From Dehalococcoidia bacterium (GTDB taxonomy: Bacteria > Chloroflexota > Dehalococcoidia > UBA2979), in the NCBI GenBank assembly GCA_030745285.1, contig JASLOV010000015.1, positions 1-5,522 of the forward strand: a DNA stretch of 5,522 bases. Reading direction: 5' to 3'. The position numbers and the translations under genes were made by a program. Below are positions 5,272-5,522 of this stretch, piece by piece. The first letter of the stretch is position 1. Every line of letters begins with the position of its first letter. A model generated the notes under the pieces. That model worked only from the letters and a program-made list of their open reading frames with translations. It ran no database searches and was not told where the DNA came from.

Positions 5272-5522
5272 GTGCTCTTCAAGCAGGCGTTCCACCCCGC
5301 CATCATCGATGGCTCCATCACCCTCACCTTCCGGCGCTGGAAGCGTCGCCAGGTGAAGGCCGGCGGCTCCTACCGCTTCGGCTCCGGCAGCACGGGCGGC
5401 GCGCTCGAGGTCTCAGCCGTCGACGTCGTCTCACCGGACACGATCACCGACGCCGAGGCCCGCCGTGCCGGCTTCGATGACCGCGCCGCCCTGCTGGACG
5501 TGCTCGGCCCCGCTGGCACCGG
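5272..5522 (+). CDS. ASCH-domain-like protein, 3'-truncated by the window
   Basis: A frame with GTG start at 5272, 7 bases after the preceding stop, runs open to the right edge: 83 codons plus two bases. It begins MLFKQAFHPAIIDGSITL and continues TFRRWKRRQVKAGG (19-32), SYRFGSG (33-39), GGALEVSAVDVV (42-53), ITDAEARRAGFDDRAALLDVL (58-78). The pattern of a short N-terminal strand with a basic TFRRWKR segment, a GG-x-YRF strand, a strand of hydrophobic and Val residues, then an ARRAGF helix, is that of the ASCH fold (PUA-related, thought to bind RNA or modified bases). Only about the first half is present, so the family call is tentative and the total length unknown. There is no good Shine-Dalgarno sequence; its tight spacing suggests coupling to the MmcQ/YjbR gene and membership of the valS unit. 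Confidence 0.7.
   Translation, partial: MLFKQAFHPAIIDGSITLTFRRWKRRQVKAGGSYRFGSGSTGGALEVSAVDVVSPDTITDAEARRAGFDDRAALLDVLGPAGT

Noticed and set aside
4820..5356. ATGA-overlapping frame after valS
   Set aside because: Arg/Pro-rich product with no domain; the alternative frame from 4827 carries the full MmcQ/YjbR signature.

Overview
The window is a GC-rich (roughly two-thirds G+C) stretch of bacterial chromosome with tightly packed, ordinary-looking genes and no insertion sequence, CRISPR array, tRNA or rRNA. The valyl-tRNA synthetase has the zinc-knuckle pattern of the Thermus type. Together with the secreted lipoprotein, the apparent leaderless starts and the style of the small proteins, this fits a Chloroflexota (Thermomicrobia-like) genome. 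That placement is an inference of moderate-to-low confidence; an actinobacterium or Deinococcus-Thermus relative is not excluded.

Layout. Positions 1-721 hold the body of a lipoprotein whose start lies off the left edge; a single missing C near 500 seems to split it into two reading frames. A VOC (glyoxalase-fold) protein on the minus strand (736-1263) converges on it. Between that gene and the next, which diverges from it, lies an intergenic palindromic repeat (1287-1324). A DUF1905/YdeI-like protein follows on the plus strand (1373-1864). The right half is valS (2079-4823), closely followed by a MmcQ/YjbR-family gene (4827-5264) and the first 83 codons of an ASCH-domain-like gene (5272 to the right edge), apparently one transcription unit.

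The most interesting part is the short stretch between 1918 and 2078. A promoter with a 17-bp spacer (TTGACC / TACGAT) is placed so that transcription should begin at or beside an ATG at 1953. That ATG opens a 15-codon ORF, MDRISRHHVVVPNSG, with three consecutive GTA valine codons. The ORF stops immediately before a hairpin (2001-2015), followed by a second hairpin plus T-tract (2029-2050) that looks like an intrinsic terminator. The second strand of the first hairpin can alternatively pair with the first strand of the terminator. This is the architecture of a leader-peptide transcription attenuator, sitting directly upstream of the gene that charges tRNA-Val. The proposed logic is that low Val-tRNA stalls the ribosome at the GTA run and favours read-through into valS and probably the two genes behind it. 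I see no T-box, the usual device for synthetase genes in many Gram-positive bacteria.

The other genes are small accessory functions with no clear shared pathway. Two starts (1373 and 1953) have a -10-like hexamer ending exactly seven bases before the first base of the ATG, which suggests leaderless transcripts. The VOC gene instead has a strong Shine-Dalgarno sequence.
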